DNA of 64,000 nucleotides from Lycocorax pyrrhopterus obiensis. Lineage: Eukaryota > Chordata > Aves > Passeriformes > Paradisaeidae. Below the pieces are notes generated by a model. The model was not told the DNA's origin and searched no databases. It was given only the letters and a program-made list of their open reading frames with translations. This document shows, in pieces, positions 1 to 13,900 of this stretch. The stretch spans positions 2,170,001 through 2,234,000 of the forward strand of contig JACSVZ010000038.1 of NCBI GenBank assembly GCA_014706295.1, read 5' to 3'. A program made the position numbers and the translations under genes. Numbering within the stretch: the first letter of the stretch is position 1; each line of letters starts with the position of its first letter.

Positions 1-3000
1 TCCCTGTCAGAGGCATTTCCATTGTCCTTCCTGCTCTGTATCCAAAGCTGACCCATTTATTTTGAGTTTAAAACACCGGAATTGAAGGGATGGACTTCCC
101 TAAGGATGTGGGGTAAGAGATAGGAGGTGGTTAACACAGTCACTGCTCTGTGCAGACTAACTCTGTCCATTTCCCAGTGTTCTAGGGAATACTGGAGCTG
201 CATCGTCCTTCTGCAGAGTAAGCGCTGTGTGCAAGGAATGAGGTGGCGGAACAGCATTAGCTCCTTCCCGGGTTTGACACGTGTTTATTTTCCAACAGAT
301 GCTTTAGTCCCTGTGGTGTTTTCCAGTGCCAGTTCAAAGCCAAACCTGCAAGAACGACTTGATCCTACTGCGTTTTCCCGACTTTTTACTTCCAATACCT
401 CATTCTCTCCCTTTCATTTGGAAAAGGAATGCTTTTGCTAGAGAAAGTGGTGTTTTTCAGCAGTTATGAGGTGGTTTGTATGCCACGGAGTAACTTCTCC
501 CACTTTGTGCCTACTGCTTCTGTATCTGCTCCACAGCATGCTCAGGAGAGGAATGGCTTATACCATAGGCTGTTAAAAGTATACTGGATTTTTGCCAAGA
601 TAGTCCAAACTGATAAATGGTATCTGTTCTCCTAAATGTATAATAAGGGACAGGATAATTCTTTGATGCTGTTTGGCCCTTGCACAGTGTTTTTTATTCA
701 CAGTTAAAAGTTTGTTTTTCCCAGCAAGGAAGCTCCTGTGATGTGAGATGTTTCTTTATAAAACTGAAATTATAAAGTAACAGAAACAGATGTTAATGAG
801 TGTGCTTAGTCTCATTCAGACAGTAGCCCTCTGTTTCACGTGTCTTTGATTTACTGCAGGACACTTAAGGAGAGAGAAGGGATTAAAAAAAATCCTGTAC
901 GAAATATTTGTGCACTTCTCTTATAACGTGAGAAAATTGTCCCCCTCTTTTCTCAGAGACTCTGCTGTGTGTGCCAGGATTAGCCCTTTGTGTTTTTGGT
1001 AATTAATACTTTCAGGAAAAAGCATATTGAAAAATTCACGTTTTCCTGTCTGTGATGTTTGGTGATAAGTATCTCATTGCTGGTTTACACCTAAACTGTT
1101 TTGGAAGAGTGAAAGGAGCAATCAGTGCTGCTGATTGGAAAAAAAATGAACTTCAGTTACGAATATAATGCTAAATGGGAGGAACATTGTGTGTTGTGCT
1201 GTGAAATGTGTATTTTACTGTCAGCCTGGCCTTTCCAACCTGGCAGTGGCTTCTTGCTGCTTAGTGAGTATTACCTGAGGACAGGGGACTTGTATTGTTA
1301 AAAAACCTTTTTTCCCCTAGATAAAGGACTGCTGTGTTCCACTGCTGACTTCCAGCTTCTTCTCTGACTTATTTTCAGATAAAATGATGATGTGGGGAGT
1401 TTTGAGGAATCTTTTTCACATCACAAAACTCTTCTGAGCTCAGCCTGTCCTCAGCAAGGCTGAAGGCCTTCTAATGCTGTGGCTTCTGACGGCTTGGCCT
1501 CAGCCACTGGTGCAGTATTAGTATTTGACGGTAAAGGATGTGGGATGGAACATAATCAGGGAATTTTGAGGAATGCTAAACAGCTTGTTGGTGCCTGAAA
1601 GAACAGACCAACTGCTGGGCAGTGCAGTTCATTGATGACAGACAGCTCTTTCAGGCACTGCTGCTCGATCAGTTACTGTGTGTCATATATGTGTTGATAT
1701 CTTTGAAGGCAGCTCATTATTCCACCCACTTCCAAGTGGATCTAGAGTTGCTATTGTTAATTCTTTGCGTGTGTGAATCACTGGAAAAGACAAAGTCGGA
1801 AATAGGAACAATACACAAAGAGGGTTGGATAAGGACCTCACACCACTTGGTGAAAAACCAGTCTGGGACTGGCCTGCAAGGCCCAGTGTGACAGTGTCCT
1901 GCCTTACCTGCTGTGTCACGGAGACAAAGGGCCTGGAGCATGGAACATGAGCCAAGATGTGGGCTTGTTCTCCTATGATTACAGGCAGGAGCAGCTGAGG
2001 CTTTGCATTAGTGCTGCCTTTCATTAGCTTCTTGCTTTCTCCTGTATTAAATATTACTTAATTGACTGTGGCATAAGTGGGGATAATAGCTTTGTTCCCA
2101 GTCCTGATCATTTTATAGCTGCCTCTTCTGAGGGTTTGAAACACTCCAGACAGATCTGCACTGGCACATGTGGAAGTAAATATTGTGCCTAGGCAGGTCC
2201 AGGGGAGAGGAAGAGCTGTCTGGTACCTAAGAAATGGAGTGACCATACACTGTACCTTTAGTGAGGCCAGGGGAAAACCAGCCAGAAAAATCAAAGTAAA
2301 ATATAGAGACAAATTACATTTCTGCACTGTGATCAACTGCAGAGAGTTGTTTATTTGATGTTTTTTGATGCAGATCTTTGTCCCGGTGCTGAGTGCAGAA
2401 AATGGGGCTTTTTGTGATTTCTTGCCATCAGTGTCCATGAAAGTGACTGAAAACCTCTTCCTCCACAGTGTGGGTTAGTGAATACATTTGTGTACAGACA
2501 GCACCTTCAGGTTTTTCACTTGGAAGTGCTCGTGGGAGCACATCCCGTTCCTGGTGCCCTGTGAAGGGCAGCATTACATGACAGGCATCAGAAAGCACCG
2601 AGTCATGGGACCAGTTACAAGGAAGCATTTGTGTTCATTAGGTTATTAAAAACTGCTGATCATTCACGCTGAGAAATTGAAATGCTTCATCTTCTAAGGG
2701 GGAGTCTGCTAAAATCCGGGTGTCAGGAAGCATAAAGATATTTGAGCAGGGTAAAAGGTGCAGAAAATAACATGGTTAGTGGTAGTGTTGGTAGCTTAGA
2801 AAGGTGGTTGAGTGTTTGTGTTTTTTTAATAAGAAGCAAATGTTCAAAGTAACTGAAGTAAGTGTGCCCTGTTGAATCCCGAGTGTAACTGGGTACTCGG
2901 AATGTTTGGTTCCCACCCTCTCCCCCTCAGTCACTGCCCAGCAGGCTGAGCAGTCAGTTTGTAAACCCTATTAGCTGTTTCTTTTTTATTGTTATTTCCA

Positions 3001-6000
3001 TGATGACCTAGATGTTCAAACCTGACAGCTTCTGCTGAGAAATTCCCGTGTTGAAAGGTGTATAAATGGAGGTAGGTGTCGATGTGAGAATGTTGAAACT
3101 TTCTTCTGGTTGGCTCAATCTTCGTGGCAAAGCTGTATAAAATATATTGCCCCAAGTGTATCAGTGTGTTAGTCAGCTTCAGCCTTCAGAGTGGATGTTT
3201 GTTTAGTGTGAGTGGTGTGATTGTACAGCAGGGAGGAGGTGAACAAACTTACTTTAATTACACAAATATTTGTGCTGAATTTAAGAAGTCAGGAATGGCC
3301 TTGAACCATCTTTTTCTTCGTTGTCCTCCTTACCTTTCCATAACTGCAAAGTACTCACAGCTGTGCATGAATCAGTGTTAGAGCTTTGTAGTATTTTCAG
3401 TGTTACATTTTTATATGGTATTCATACATCATTAAGCATCTTTTTTTGGTTTCCCTCTGAACTACTTCAGTCATCTGAGTCTCAGCAACAATAGCTACTT
3501 CAGTTCCTTAGGAGGAAGTGACTGTTTCCTATGCATCCAACAAAGCATGTGCTTTACTGAAGCCTGCCTTTATCAGAGCCCAAAACTGCACAGAGAGATG
3601 TCTGGAACAAGCAAGTTGAAAAATCTACTGTAAAAACACTTGCATAGCTTTTTGCATAGTAATGTAAAAATAAGACTTTGGGTACCTCTTATATTTGCAA
3701 GGATGAGCACTTTTATCTGATGCATCTCTCCAGGCTTAAAAGTTGTCTGCTCGGATATGGTTTAGACAGCACAGACCCCTGAGGATTGTTTAATTGCTGT
3801 GCAATTAAATTAACAAATACTGTGATCAGACTGGAGATGTGCTTATATTAAGAGACTGATCAGACTGGAGATAATTAAGGGACATCTCTAGACCCTTGCT
3901 GCTGGTGCCTCTTTACTGATTTACCAGCATTTGTTGCCTGCTGATTGCCACTTTCCTGATTCCCAAGGTGCCAGCAGTGATCTTGGCCTTGCCCACCTGG
4001 GAGGGGCCAGGATGGCTCATGTAGCTCCAGCTTCCTGCATCAGTGCCCGTCTGAGTGAAATCCTGAATTGTCTTTGGGGAAACCTCCAAAGAGGAGCTGT
4101 CCATGGGAGACTGCCGGAACACCCCAGTGCTTGGAGGGATGCTGCAGGTGCCTGGAGTTACTTTTGGACAAGCAGCTGCAACTCTACAGCTGTTTCTTTC
4201 CTGAAACCCAATATTTGTGTTACAAACCTGTTCAGAAGATCCTTTATGGTGCCTTAAGGGGCTATAGTGGGTGGTGTGGGGTTGAGTATCTGCCCTGAAA
4301 TCAGTGCACACTACTTGCATAGCATGTCTCTGAATTTTTAGAATATGGTTCAAAGGTTTTAATTGGTTTATAAGTCACTTTAGGATGGATGCGTGCATGC
4401 GTCATGCCAGATTTCAGTTGGTGTGTATAACTTCAGCAAACATTAACGAAAGAAAAAACTGTAAACTGACTTTTTGCATTCCTTCCTTGGTGTTGTTTGG
4501 CCAAGGAGTCTCGTGGTCTCACTGTGCTTGTACCAGGCAAGGAGGCAGTGGGTAATGCATCATGTTTCTAATAAATTATATAGAAGTCTGCTGCAAATGA
4601 ACCAGCAGAACCTCGAGCCTCCGGTGTTGTCACTCAGAACAATACATTGGGCTGGGATCTTAAGCCTACCTCGGGATGAGCAAGTAAATCCCTGGAAAGC
4701 TGGGTAGCAAGGGCAAACTAAGGCATGTTAGAACATGTACAGCAATGCTATTTATCAACAGCTGAGTGAAAGATCAACTTGGCTTTATGGAAATGCCTTT
4801 CAGTTTTGTAACCTGTTTCCTGAGCTCTTTCTTGCAGCTGAGTGCCCTCTGCACTGCTGGGCTTGGGCTGCTGCAAACCCATTAAGATGTACACTGTGCA
4901 GCTTCCCACTCACTGCTGATCCTCTGTTCTGTGCTCAGCTGCTTTGCCTGGTGTATGGTTTTGGTGAAGTTACTTGTGAGGAGCATGTGTGGGAGCACAT
5001 GCCTTGGAATTCTTTCTATCCAGCCATGAAGTAGCCTTAACAAAAGATGCTGTTATTTATCTCAAATAGCTTTTTCTACAATAGTTAAATAATACAGTAT
5101 TTTTATGGAAGTTAGCGTGTAATATGTTGATCTCTAATGCTGTGTCCAAGTCAGTAGAAATGCAGCACATTTTGCTTTTTAATGTCCTTGTCTGTTCAGT
5201 TGATTTATTCTGTACTGTTGTGGTACAACATGTCCAGGTACTGCAAATACTAGAGGTGTCTATGTTCTCTCTGACTGGTTCAGGGGTGTTTGACATGAAG
5301 TGCTGCTTTTGGGGGTTTGAGAGAAGCCTGCCAAGTGGTACGTACTTCTTCCCAGCCTTCTTCCCGAGTCAGGAGCTGGCAGCTGATCTGTGCCATGCTG
5401 GGAATGGGATCTGCTGCCTGAAGCACGAATAGATCTGAAAGTTCCTTCACCTCCACAAGGTGTCTGTGGTGTGACTGCCTTCGGTGTTGACCATCGTGGT
5501 CATGTTACGAAGTTCTAACAGTGGGCATCTTCTCATGTGAGACCATCATGTGCTTGTGCTCAGCGTGATCTCAGGGAGTTTGTCTCAAAGTCCTACCAAA
5601 AACTGATAAATCCTATAGTGCTTAAAACAGAAGAAATGTTACATTTTGTGCTTATTTATTTTTATGTTCTAATTATTCCAAACTTTTGTGTTTTACCATG
5701 GTGTAGTTACACATTTATATCAGAAAATATCTTGCTCCTTGTGGCATTCACTGTTAATAATTCTTTCCTTAAAACACTGTATTTAACCCTGGAAGTGCAA
5801 GAGAAATAGGAACTAATGTTCACTGACATTTCGCTCTTTCATCTGGATGGAAGCACTTGGATGTTGCAGTGACAGGTTTGAATCTCAAATCAAGTGCATT
5901 TGGTTTGCTGGACTGTAACCCAAAGTGGTAGGAATGTGAGTTTGCCTTCTCTTGGGTTTGGAAGGTGGTTTATGGCTGAGATGAGAATACAGCTTCTTAA

Positions 6001-7164
6001 AGACTGCTGGAAATGAGTAGTTTACATGATTAAATTTAATGTAAAGGTTCTGCAGTGATCTTCGTCCCAATCATTAGTGTGTTCCTATCAGCTAATGAAA
6101 GAAAGTACAGCATGGAGTACATTTCTTAGGAATATAATTGTCATACAGATTAGTGACTTTTTTTTTAACTTAACATATTGCTTGAGAAAGATAATAATCG
6201 TTTGTGAACATGTCTGAAATTGTCAGCAAACCCCAAGTTCTGTCGTGGCTTGGAATAAAGTTCTTGTGTTTTTCAGAGTTAAGTCAAAAAACATGGCTGG
6301 GAAATGAAAAATCCTGTAAAATTACATTTTTGGCTTCTTACCATGACCCACTCTTCCCTTCCTCCTTCTATTTCAAAGGGACTGTGTCTTTGATTCATGA
6401 TTTCTTCTTTCTTATTTTAGCCACTCGCATTTATTTAAATGCACATATTTTCTAGGTGAGATCTTGGAATTCTTGAGGAATTTGGGCTTGTTGTAAAAAA
6501 CACAGCTTGTGTATCTTGTTAATGAATATAAAATGTTCCAGCATCTCTTTGGTGACATACATTGAGAAATGCAGTTGTGCCTATGCTGTTCTCACAGCTT
6601 TGTTGAGGACTCGCTGCTCACATCTGCAGGCTGCACTTGGGTTTTAGCTGGGCTGCTCCGGGCGTGTTCCTGTAATCCTCCTTCGGAGACAGAACAATTA
6701 CCAGAGTGGTTGCTATAGCATTTCATTAAGGAGCCTTTTCCACCGAGGCAGGGAAGGCTCCTTTCCCACTTGGCAGCCTAGCAGGAATAAAAGAGAGCCT
6801 CTCAGCTCCTTGCCTGCTGCTCTCAGAGCCTTCAACTCTGCTGCTGGTGGGCAGCTCTGCCCCTCTCCCATCCTTCCTTCTGAGAGGGTTCCTGTGCCTC
6901 ATGGCTCTGCCTGTCCTCACCACACTCTGTGTGAGGGGCTGCCTGAGCATTGCATTGCCTGGCTCCCTCAGAGCTGTCTGGCTGGGCATGTCCACAGGTC
7001 TGTAAATGCTGGGGCTTAGAAATGCTGCTCAGTCATCTGGCCAGAATGTGTGAGCCATCAACACAAAAGTGCAAATTCTACTGTCACAGAATTAGTAAGG
7101 AATTAATAGCTAAGAAATATATTGATATTGTAATGAATACTGTGAGCATAAATGAACTCTCAGC

Positions 7165-7698
7165 ACTGCTGAGGCCCAGTCTCGAATCCTGGGGTCTGTT
7201 TTGGGCTCCTCGTGATAAAAAAGACATTGAGGGGCTGGAGCCTGTCCAGAGCAGGGACTGGAGCACAAGTGTGATGAGGAGCGGCTGAGGGAGCTGGGAA
7301 AGGGGCTCAGCCTGGAGAAAAGGAGGCTCAGGGGAGACCTTGTGGCTCTGCACAACTCCCTGACAGGAGGGGGCAGCCGGGGGATGGGGGGGGGGGCTGG
7401 GGGGTCGGGCCCTGTTCCCAGGGAACAGGGACAGGACAGGAGGAAACAGCTTTAAGTTGTGCCAGGGAAGGTTTAGATTGGATATTGGGAAAATTTTTTT
7501 TCATAGGAAGGGGGCCAGGCATTGGAAGGGGCTGCCCAGGGCAGTGTTGGAGTCACCATTCCTGGAAGTGCTCAAAAAAACGTGTGGATGTGGCACTGGG
7601 GGACATGTTTTAGTGATGAACATGGCAGTGCTGGATTAACAGCTGTTGAACTTGTTGATCCTAGAGGGCTTTTCCAACCTTAATGATTCTGTGATTCA
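7165..7698 (+). mobile_element. CR1 LINE, 3' part
   Basis: The sequence follows the CR1 3' end in order: aagacattgaggggctggag, gctcagcctggagaaaagga, ggtttagattggatattggg, and the end ttccaaccttaatgattctg. It is interrupted by a G-run (7389-7398). No reverse transcriptase frame is present. Confidence 0.9.
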
Positions 7699-9264
7699 TG
7701 GGACCTCAAAAGCATTTAAGGAAAAACTGAACTAGTTATATCCTGGGAAATACTTCTTTTTTATTACCACACTAGGAAATTCCTATATTAGAAGGATTTA
7801 TGCAAAAACAGAATTGGTGCTGGGCAAGATAGTGAGATTTCTTGCTGTGTCAGTATGTAAATGTGGAGGGGGGCGTTTCTTCCAAATATTTAGGCCTTGC
7901 TGAGTGACTACAATTGTTTTCATTGCATCAAGTGGTTGTTGTTCTCCCTTTTGCTGTCTGGTCTGACCCCTGACCAGAGCAGCTCGTGGGTAGCTACTGA
8001 GTAGCTCGTGGGCTGCAGTGGGGGCTGTGGTTATCGGGCAGCGGGAAGTGCTTTGGTGCAGGTCCTGTCCGGCGCTGTGCTGAGGTCAGCACTTCCAACG
8101 AGCCAGAGCCTCACTGAGGATCCGCTCCCGCCTACGTGTTCCCTCCCAGTTGTGTGGGTGTTAAATGTGGCAGCGAATCCAGCCGGGTGTGGTGCTTGGC
8201 TTTCAGATTTAAGTGGGAGACTGAATAGATCGGTTTTCCTCATATTGCTCATTCACGGCAGTGCTGCTCCACAGGATTAACAAAAAGTTAATACCTGCTG
8301 ATCCTGTAAAGCTTTCTATATATAGTGCCTGTCATTCTTGGAGTGTTTTGGGATTTGAAGTACAGCTGTTTTGGAAGGACTTCTTTCTGCTCTCTCTAAT
8401 CCCTTTTTTTTCAGTTTCAGATCTGATTGTGGGTTCTGTAATATGTTTTTCCAGAAGTTGGACTGACTGGTAGGCAGGATTTGCCTGTGGGATGTTGTGG
8501 ATGGTGACTCTGGAGCCTGTGCCCGGCTGGGCACTACTGAACTTGCCTGTATTCTATTTTTCCCCCCTCCTGCTCACACAGTGGGTTTTGTTCAACTCTG
8601 AAGAGGTTGCCAGGAAGCTTAAGCTAATGTTTGAATAGTTTGGGGATAGATGCAGTGGGAGGAAATAAGTGAGGCTTTTGGTTATGGATGTAAAGACTGA
8701 GAACCTGTGTGTCAATGTTCTGCTTTGCGAACTAGCACTGGCCTCGCTGCCCAGGATGTGGCAACAAGATACACGTGTGAAGGATTCTGTGACACTGTTC
8801 CAGCATGCTCTTCTGTGGGCATAAAATATTCAAGGCCAAGTACAATATATTTGTGGATCAGTTGCATGTTGTGTAAGTCACTCTTTCAGCATCTTTGATG
8901 AAGTATTTATTTTCTATTCTCAGAAGGTTTTTTTAGTTTATACTCAAGAGTTTAAGCTTCCCATGTGAGTTGTCTGGACCTGAATCACTCTCAGGTGAAG
9001 GGCTTAGAATCCCAAATCTGCTTCTGGGTAAAGTTATCTGGACACTATGTTGTTAAGTGTTTGGGGGTGATGCCATCTCCAGTTTTGGCAGATGTGATCC
9101 GCTCACCTGTATCCAAGAGGACAGAAGGGATCTGTGTAGAGGAAGGGGTTGTTTGGTGTTTACAGTGCCCTCCCTTAACATGAAAATTCCCACTGTAAGG
9201 ATAGTATTTCTATCCCAAACACAGGCATTTAGGAATATCTTAAATTCCTTCTAGTTCATTCATT

Positions 9265-9595
9265 TGCCTGCTAAACACCCCCGGCTCTCCCAGCCTGGCC
9301 CCAGAGCAGAAGGGCTCCAGCCCTGGGAGCAGCTCTGGACTGGCTCCAGCAGCTCCACGTCCTCCTGATGTTGTTGCCCAGGGCTGGGGCAGCTCTGCAG
9401 GTGGGGTCTGAGCTGAGCGGGGCAGAGGGGCAGAATCCCCGCGTCCCTGCTGCCCACGCTGGGGGCTCAGCCCAGCACAGGGGGGGTTTCTGGGGTCAGT
9501 GCCCATGGCCGGGGCAGGTTGAGCCTCTCACCCACCAACACCCTCGAGTCTTTCTCCCCAGGGCTGATCTCCATCCATTCTCCACCCACTGCTTC
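9265..9595 (-). mobile_element. CR1 LINE fragment
   Basis: Read on the minus strand, this matches an inner part of CR1 upstream of the 3' end (cagagcagaagggctccagc region on the plus strand, reversed). Both edges are approximate; the 3' terminus is missing. Confidence 0.75.
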
Positions 9596-10817
9596 TAGCA
9601 GCAAACTTTTGTGACTTGAATAATGAGTGTCACTCCAGGACATTTGTAAAAGACTAAAAAATGATTGCATTAATACACAAAAATTAGTGTAAAGGGGAAA
9701 AAACATTAATTAAAGTCAGGCCAGTAGACTTCCATGCTGAAAATATCTTTTTGGTGGAAGGTGGTGGTATTCAGGCAGGGATTAGGTAATCAAGTTCTGA
9801 CCTGGTTCCTCTGGCAGTTAGGAAAGTGAAATACCCTGGTGCATGCATGGCTTTGAAAAGAGAAATTATTTCTTTGCACTTAAATTTTCATGATTCCTGT
9901 AGCAGATGCCTTCAGTACTTAAATAATAATTAATTGTGAACTGGAAGAATCTTTGGCTGAGCTATCTGCTTAAAAAGTAAAATCTGTACAGATATTTTTA
10001 AATCACATGTTTGCCACATCCTTCCCACAAGCACGGATGTGATTGCTTGGAAAGATGTGAAGCACCAATATTTAAATATAAACATTGTGACATTTGACTC
10101 TTCGAATTGCTGAGAAATTCATACAAATAACTGTTATTTATCAAAATGTGTAAATGGCAAAAGGGCTCATGTAAGTTGAGAACCAGAGAGGGTTCATGAC
10201 TTTCCATGGGACTTTCCATGGCTGGGGGGATCCAGGAAGCACCTGTGTCCCATCCAAGCCTTGTGCTGTGTCCCTTCATGCCCAGGGCCTGCTGTGGGTG
10301 CACACCCACAGTGTCATCACTGGCAGCATGTCCAAAAGTGGGGTAGCTCCGCGTGTTTTCATCAGTCACCTTTCATTTGTGGGCTGTTAACACCGTTTGA
10401 CAGTTTCTTCTTGTCATGTAATGAGCGGGTGTTCCCTGACATCCCTCTGGGGGAAGTGAGCCTTCTAGCAATGGTGAACTCTGGTTTTGTTCAGACCTCT
10501 GCCTACTCAATCTCCATTGAACAACTTAATTTTTGCAGAATTTTGAATCTAGAGCTCTGGAGGGAGTGGTGTAATTGTGAGGGAGAGGCAGGAGGGCCAA
10601 CCACCAAAGAAACATCTCATACTTTTGGTTTTGTAACAGAATTGTGGTGGTTCTTTTTAATAAGTAATTTTGTCAGAGTTAAGTGCTTACTGAACAGTGT
10701 GCCTGTGAGATTTGGTGCTTGCAAATGCTGAGTTCTGCTGCTTGTCCCCACCAACATGCTGTAAATCTTGAGAAACTGGTAAAGGGGCTCAAATTTTTGT
10801 TTGTTTGTTTTCCTCAG

Positions 10818-10913
10818 GCAAAATACATCTCGCAGTGCATCGATGAGATCAAGCAGGAGCTGAAGCAGGACAACATCGCAGTGAAGGCAAACGCAGTCTG
10901 CAAACTGACCTAT
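10818..10913 (+). CDS. AP3D1: AP3D1 exon 2
   Basis: This exon encodes residues about 33-64, from Ala-Lys-Tyr-Ile-Ser to Lys-Leu-Thr-Tyr, the start of the adaptin trunk. It is 96 nt, phase 0 at both ends, with acceptor tcctcag and donor gtaagt. Exon numbering assumes one coding exon upstream. The following 786-bp intron holds a candidate 33-nt microexon (11230-11262) and a CR1 3' end. Confidence 0.96.
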
Positions 10914-13900
10914 GTAAGTGCCTTGCTGCGGTCCCATGGAATTGCAGCTGGATTTTGTTCTTTCCTGCTGGTTTGGAGCCAGCCTTGAGTCTGAGTGCCT
11001 GCTCTCCTTAGACTGCTCTAAGTGCAGGCTGGGGGGACAACACTCCCCCAGCTCTGATGTCAGAGGCTGCATGTTCCTGCTCTGTTCGGTACAATTGGAT
11101 TTTATTGTGATGGATCAGGAAGTGAATCTCGTTTAAAACAAACAATTTAAAAGAAGTTGTTTTCAACTGGATTGGTTCTTATGACAGTGACATGAGCACT
11201 TGAAACTGGGTTTGTTTTTCTTTGCTCAGTCCTTTGTGGACAAGGAGAAGACAGAAATATTGGTAAAGAATTCTTTTTGTGGTTCTGTTATGGTTTTTAT
11301 TTAAAAAAAAAACAGGAAGAAAACCCTTCACACCAATGCTTATATAATTGCGTATCACAGAATCACAGAATGATTTGGATTTGAAGGGACCTTAAAGCTC
11401 TGCCGTGGGCAGGGACACCTTCCACTATCCCAGGTTGCTCCAAGCCCTGTCCATCCTGGCCTTGGACACTTCCAGGGATCCAGGGGCAGCCACAGCTGCT
11501 CTGGGCAATCTGGAACTAATGCAAACTGTTTAAAACTTGTGATGTCTTTCACTTACTGTGAGTGGTCCATCTCATAAACCTGAGATGTCTTACAGGATTA
11601 TTTTCAGACTCCTGTTGTGTCTTCAATTTTGGGAGGTGTCTTGACCTGTTTTCTTGAGTCTCTTATTTCAGAAGTTTATCTTGGCTTTTCTGCTTGCAGT
11701 TACAGATGCTGGGCTATGACATCAGTTGGGCTGCTTTCAACATTATTGAAGTCATGAGTGCTTCCAAGTTTACATTCAAGGTGAGTTCTCTGTAAATGCA
11801 CCTGTCCTGGCCAAGCTGTCAGATATCTTTTGTGAAAAGCCAGGGTATTTTTATGTGAAGACCACCTGAGATTCATAGCACCAGGTATTTTTTATTTTGC
11901 AATAGCTTTATAATTTTTCTTGAAAGATTTGTTTCATGTTCTGTTGCAGACCTTTTTCACCAAATAGGATGCAATGTTACTTCCTAAGGAATGGTTTCCA
12001 AATGGGGCTTTGTACCTGAAACTCAGGAGTCAACACAGAAGAAATAAATGTAGTAGACAATCCTACCTTATTTCTGCAGCTTTGTAGTCACTGAACTGTG
12101 TTGTAACAAAATAGGGAGGGTGAAGGTGGTTTTCTTATCCAGAAGACAGATAAATTATCAGAACATTACTTGTCTGAAATTACTCTTTCCTGATATAAAC
12201 CCCCTTTTCTAGAGAACCCTGTCACGCCTCTTCTGTTACACAAACCTAATCATTCATCTTTTTAATATTGCTTATAAAGCCACCAGTTGTTTTCCATCTA
12301 AACATTGTCTAAATTGACTTTAAAAACAAAACTGGTTTTCCTCCTTGCCTTTTCCCAGCGCATTGGTTACCTGGCTGCCTCCCAGTGCTTTCATGAAGGG
12401 ACTGATGTCATTATGTTGACAACTAATCAGATCCGAAAGGTAAATATTTGGTTCTTTATTTTTTCTTGCACTCTCTCCCTACTTGTACTTTCACATCTGC
12501 ACCGAGTATTTCTCTTTTAGGAATACAGAGGTATTTAAGTAGAATTCTTGATTTTCAGTCTCCTGTCATTCCACAAGCTGAGGGATTAATGAAAACACTC
12601 AGGAGCTGTGCACAGCCCTCTGTGGTGCTGTCTCATACCAGCTCTGTTTGTTCAGCACTGAGAATGGTGACAGAAATAACTTTGCTGGTCTCTAGGCAGT
12701 GCTTATAAGAATGTAACAGGCAGGAAAAATGTCCCCATTCCTGAAGTAAAATGAGCAGTCACATGGCCCCACAACATTTCTACTTGTGAGGGCTCTTTTT
12801 GTCTGTAATTCCAGATCAGACTTTGACTTCCCTGGTAGAATTGGATGTAAAAATGGTGAAGAGTATATGGAAAGTTATGTTCTGTATTCATGTACCCAAG
12901 TGTGTTGTATTCATTTTCACAGAGCTCGATCACTTAGAGTTACTGGGTTGCAGCATAGTTTTCCCATTCTTGAAGTTACAGATATTTTTTTTTTAAGCTC
13001 TTAACTTTCATTTTTTAAGTATCACTGCTTTAAAACTTGACTGATCCAGTACAAGATGTGCTTACATTTTTACCGTCTGAGGAACCAAAATATCTTTTAC
13101 TTGCTTAAAAACGATCAGTGGGACGTTATCTGGTATCTTCCCTAAAGAACTAGTGCTTTTCCCTTTTTCTTTTAAACTATTCTGTGCTGAATATGAATAT
13201 CTATTGTCTTTACTATGGACACTTTTTTACTGAATTTCAGTCACTTACTGGCTACTTCCACTTTGAACCCAAGTTTTACTTAAAAGCATCTTTTTTATGC
13301 CTTTTCATGTCTCATTGATCCAACAACTTGAGATTTTAAGGATTTATCAGTTCTCAAAATACATTAAAGCCAGGATGAATTGCAGTTTTTTGCTCCTTAA
13401 GAAGTAGATTTCATTATTCTTAAAGTAGACTCTAATTTCCCACCACCTGCAGCAGGTTTTTAAATGAGATGCAAATGGCACAGAACCCTGAAGGCCTGAC
13501 TATGTTTAGCTCTCCTGAAGCAGCTTCAGTGTCCACGTGAATCTGGACTCTTAATTCAGCAGTCCATGTGGGAATGCTTTGTGCAGCTTCTTCATGTTTT
13601 GTTTCCTGATAAGTACAATTTATAGTCTATACTTGAACATACTCAGAGATTGATTGTACTATGGTTAAATGTCTGAAGCTTAGAAAGATCTGAAAGACTG
13701 TGGAGGGTTGGGTAGGATCCTGACTACAAGTAGATCCAAGGAGACTTGACCAGTAAATGTGTTCCACACATATAACTTGTGTCCTGTTTTATGGACTGGA
13801 CGTTGTGGCGCTGCCAGCAGCTCAGAGGAAAAATAACCTCATTTCTCTACTAGATTAAGGTGGGGCACCACTCACCAAGAGTGCTTGTTCCCAGTGAAGC

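Larger units (their letters stand above)
1..10817 (+). other. AP3D1: AP3D1 intron 1 (3' part)
   Basis: No coding exon was recognised in these 10.8 kb. I looked for the conserved first coding exon (start Met, a Ser-Ile-Asp-Arg motif, ending before Ala-Lys-Tyr-Ile-Ser) and for a CpG island and found neither, so exon 1 and the promoter should lie further upstream. The stretch is mostly AT-rich unique DNA with two CR1 fragments (7165-7698 plus strand, 9265-9595 minus strand) and a locally GC-richer patch around 6600-7020 that I could not assign. Open frames here are short and unconvincing. Confidence 0.75.

Noticed and set aside
1384..1436. ATGATGA and CTGA boxes suggesting a C/D snoRNA
   Set aside because: The spacing is short, no terminal stem pairs, and no second box pair was found.
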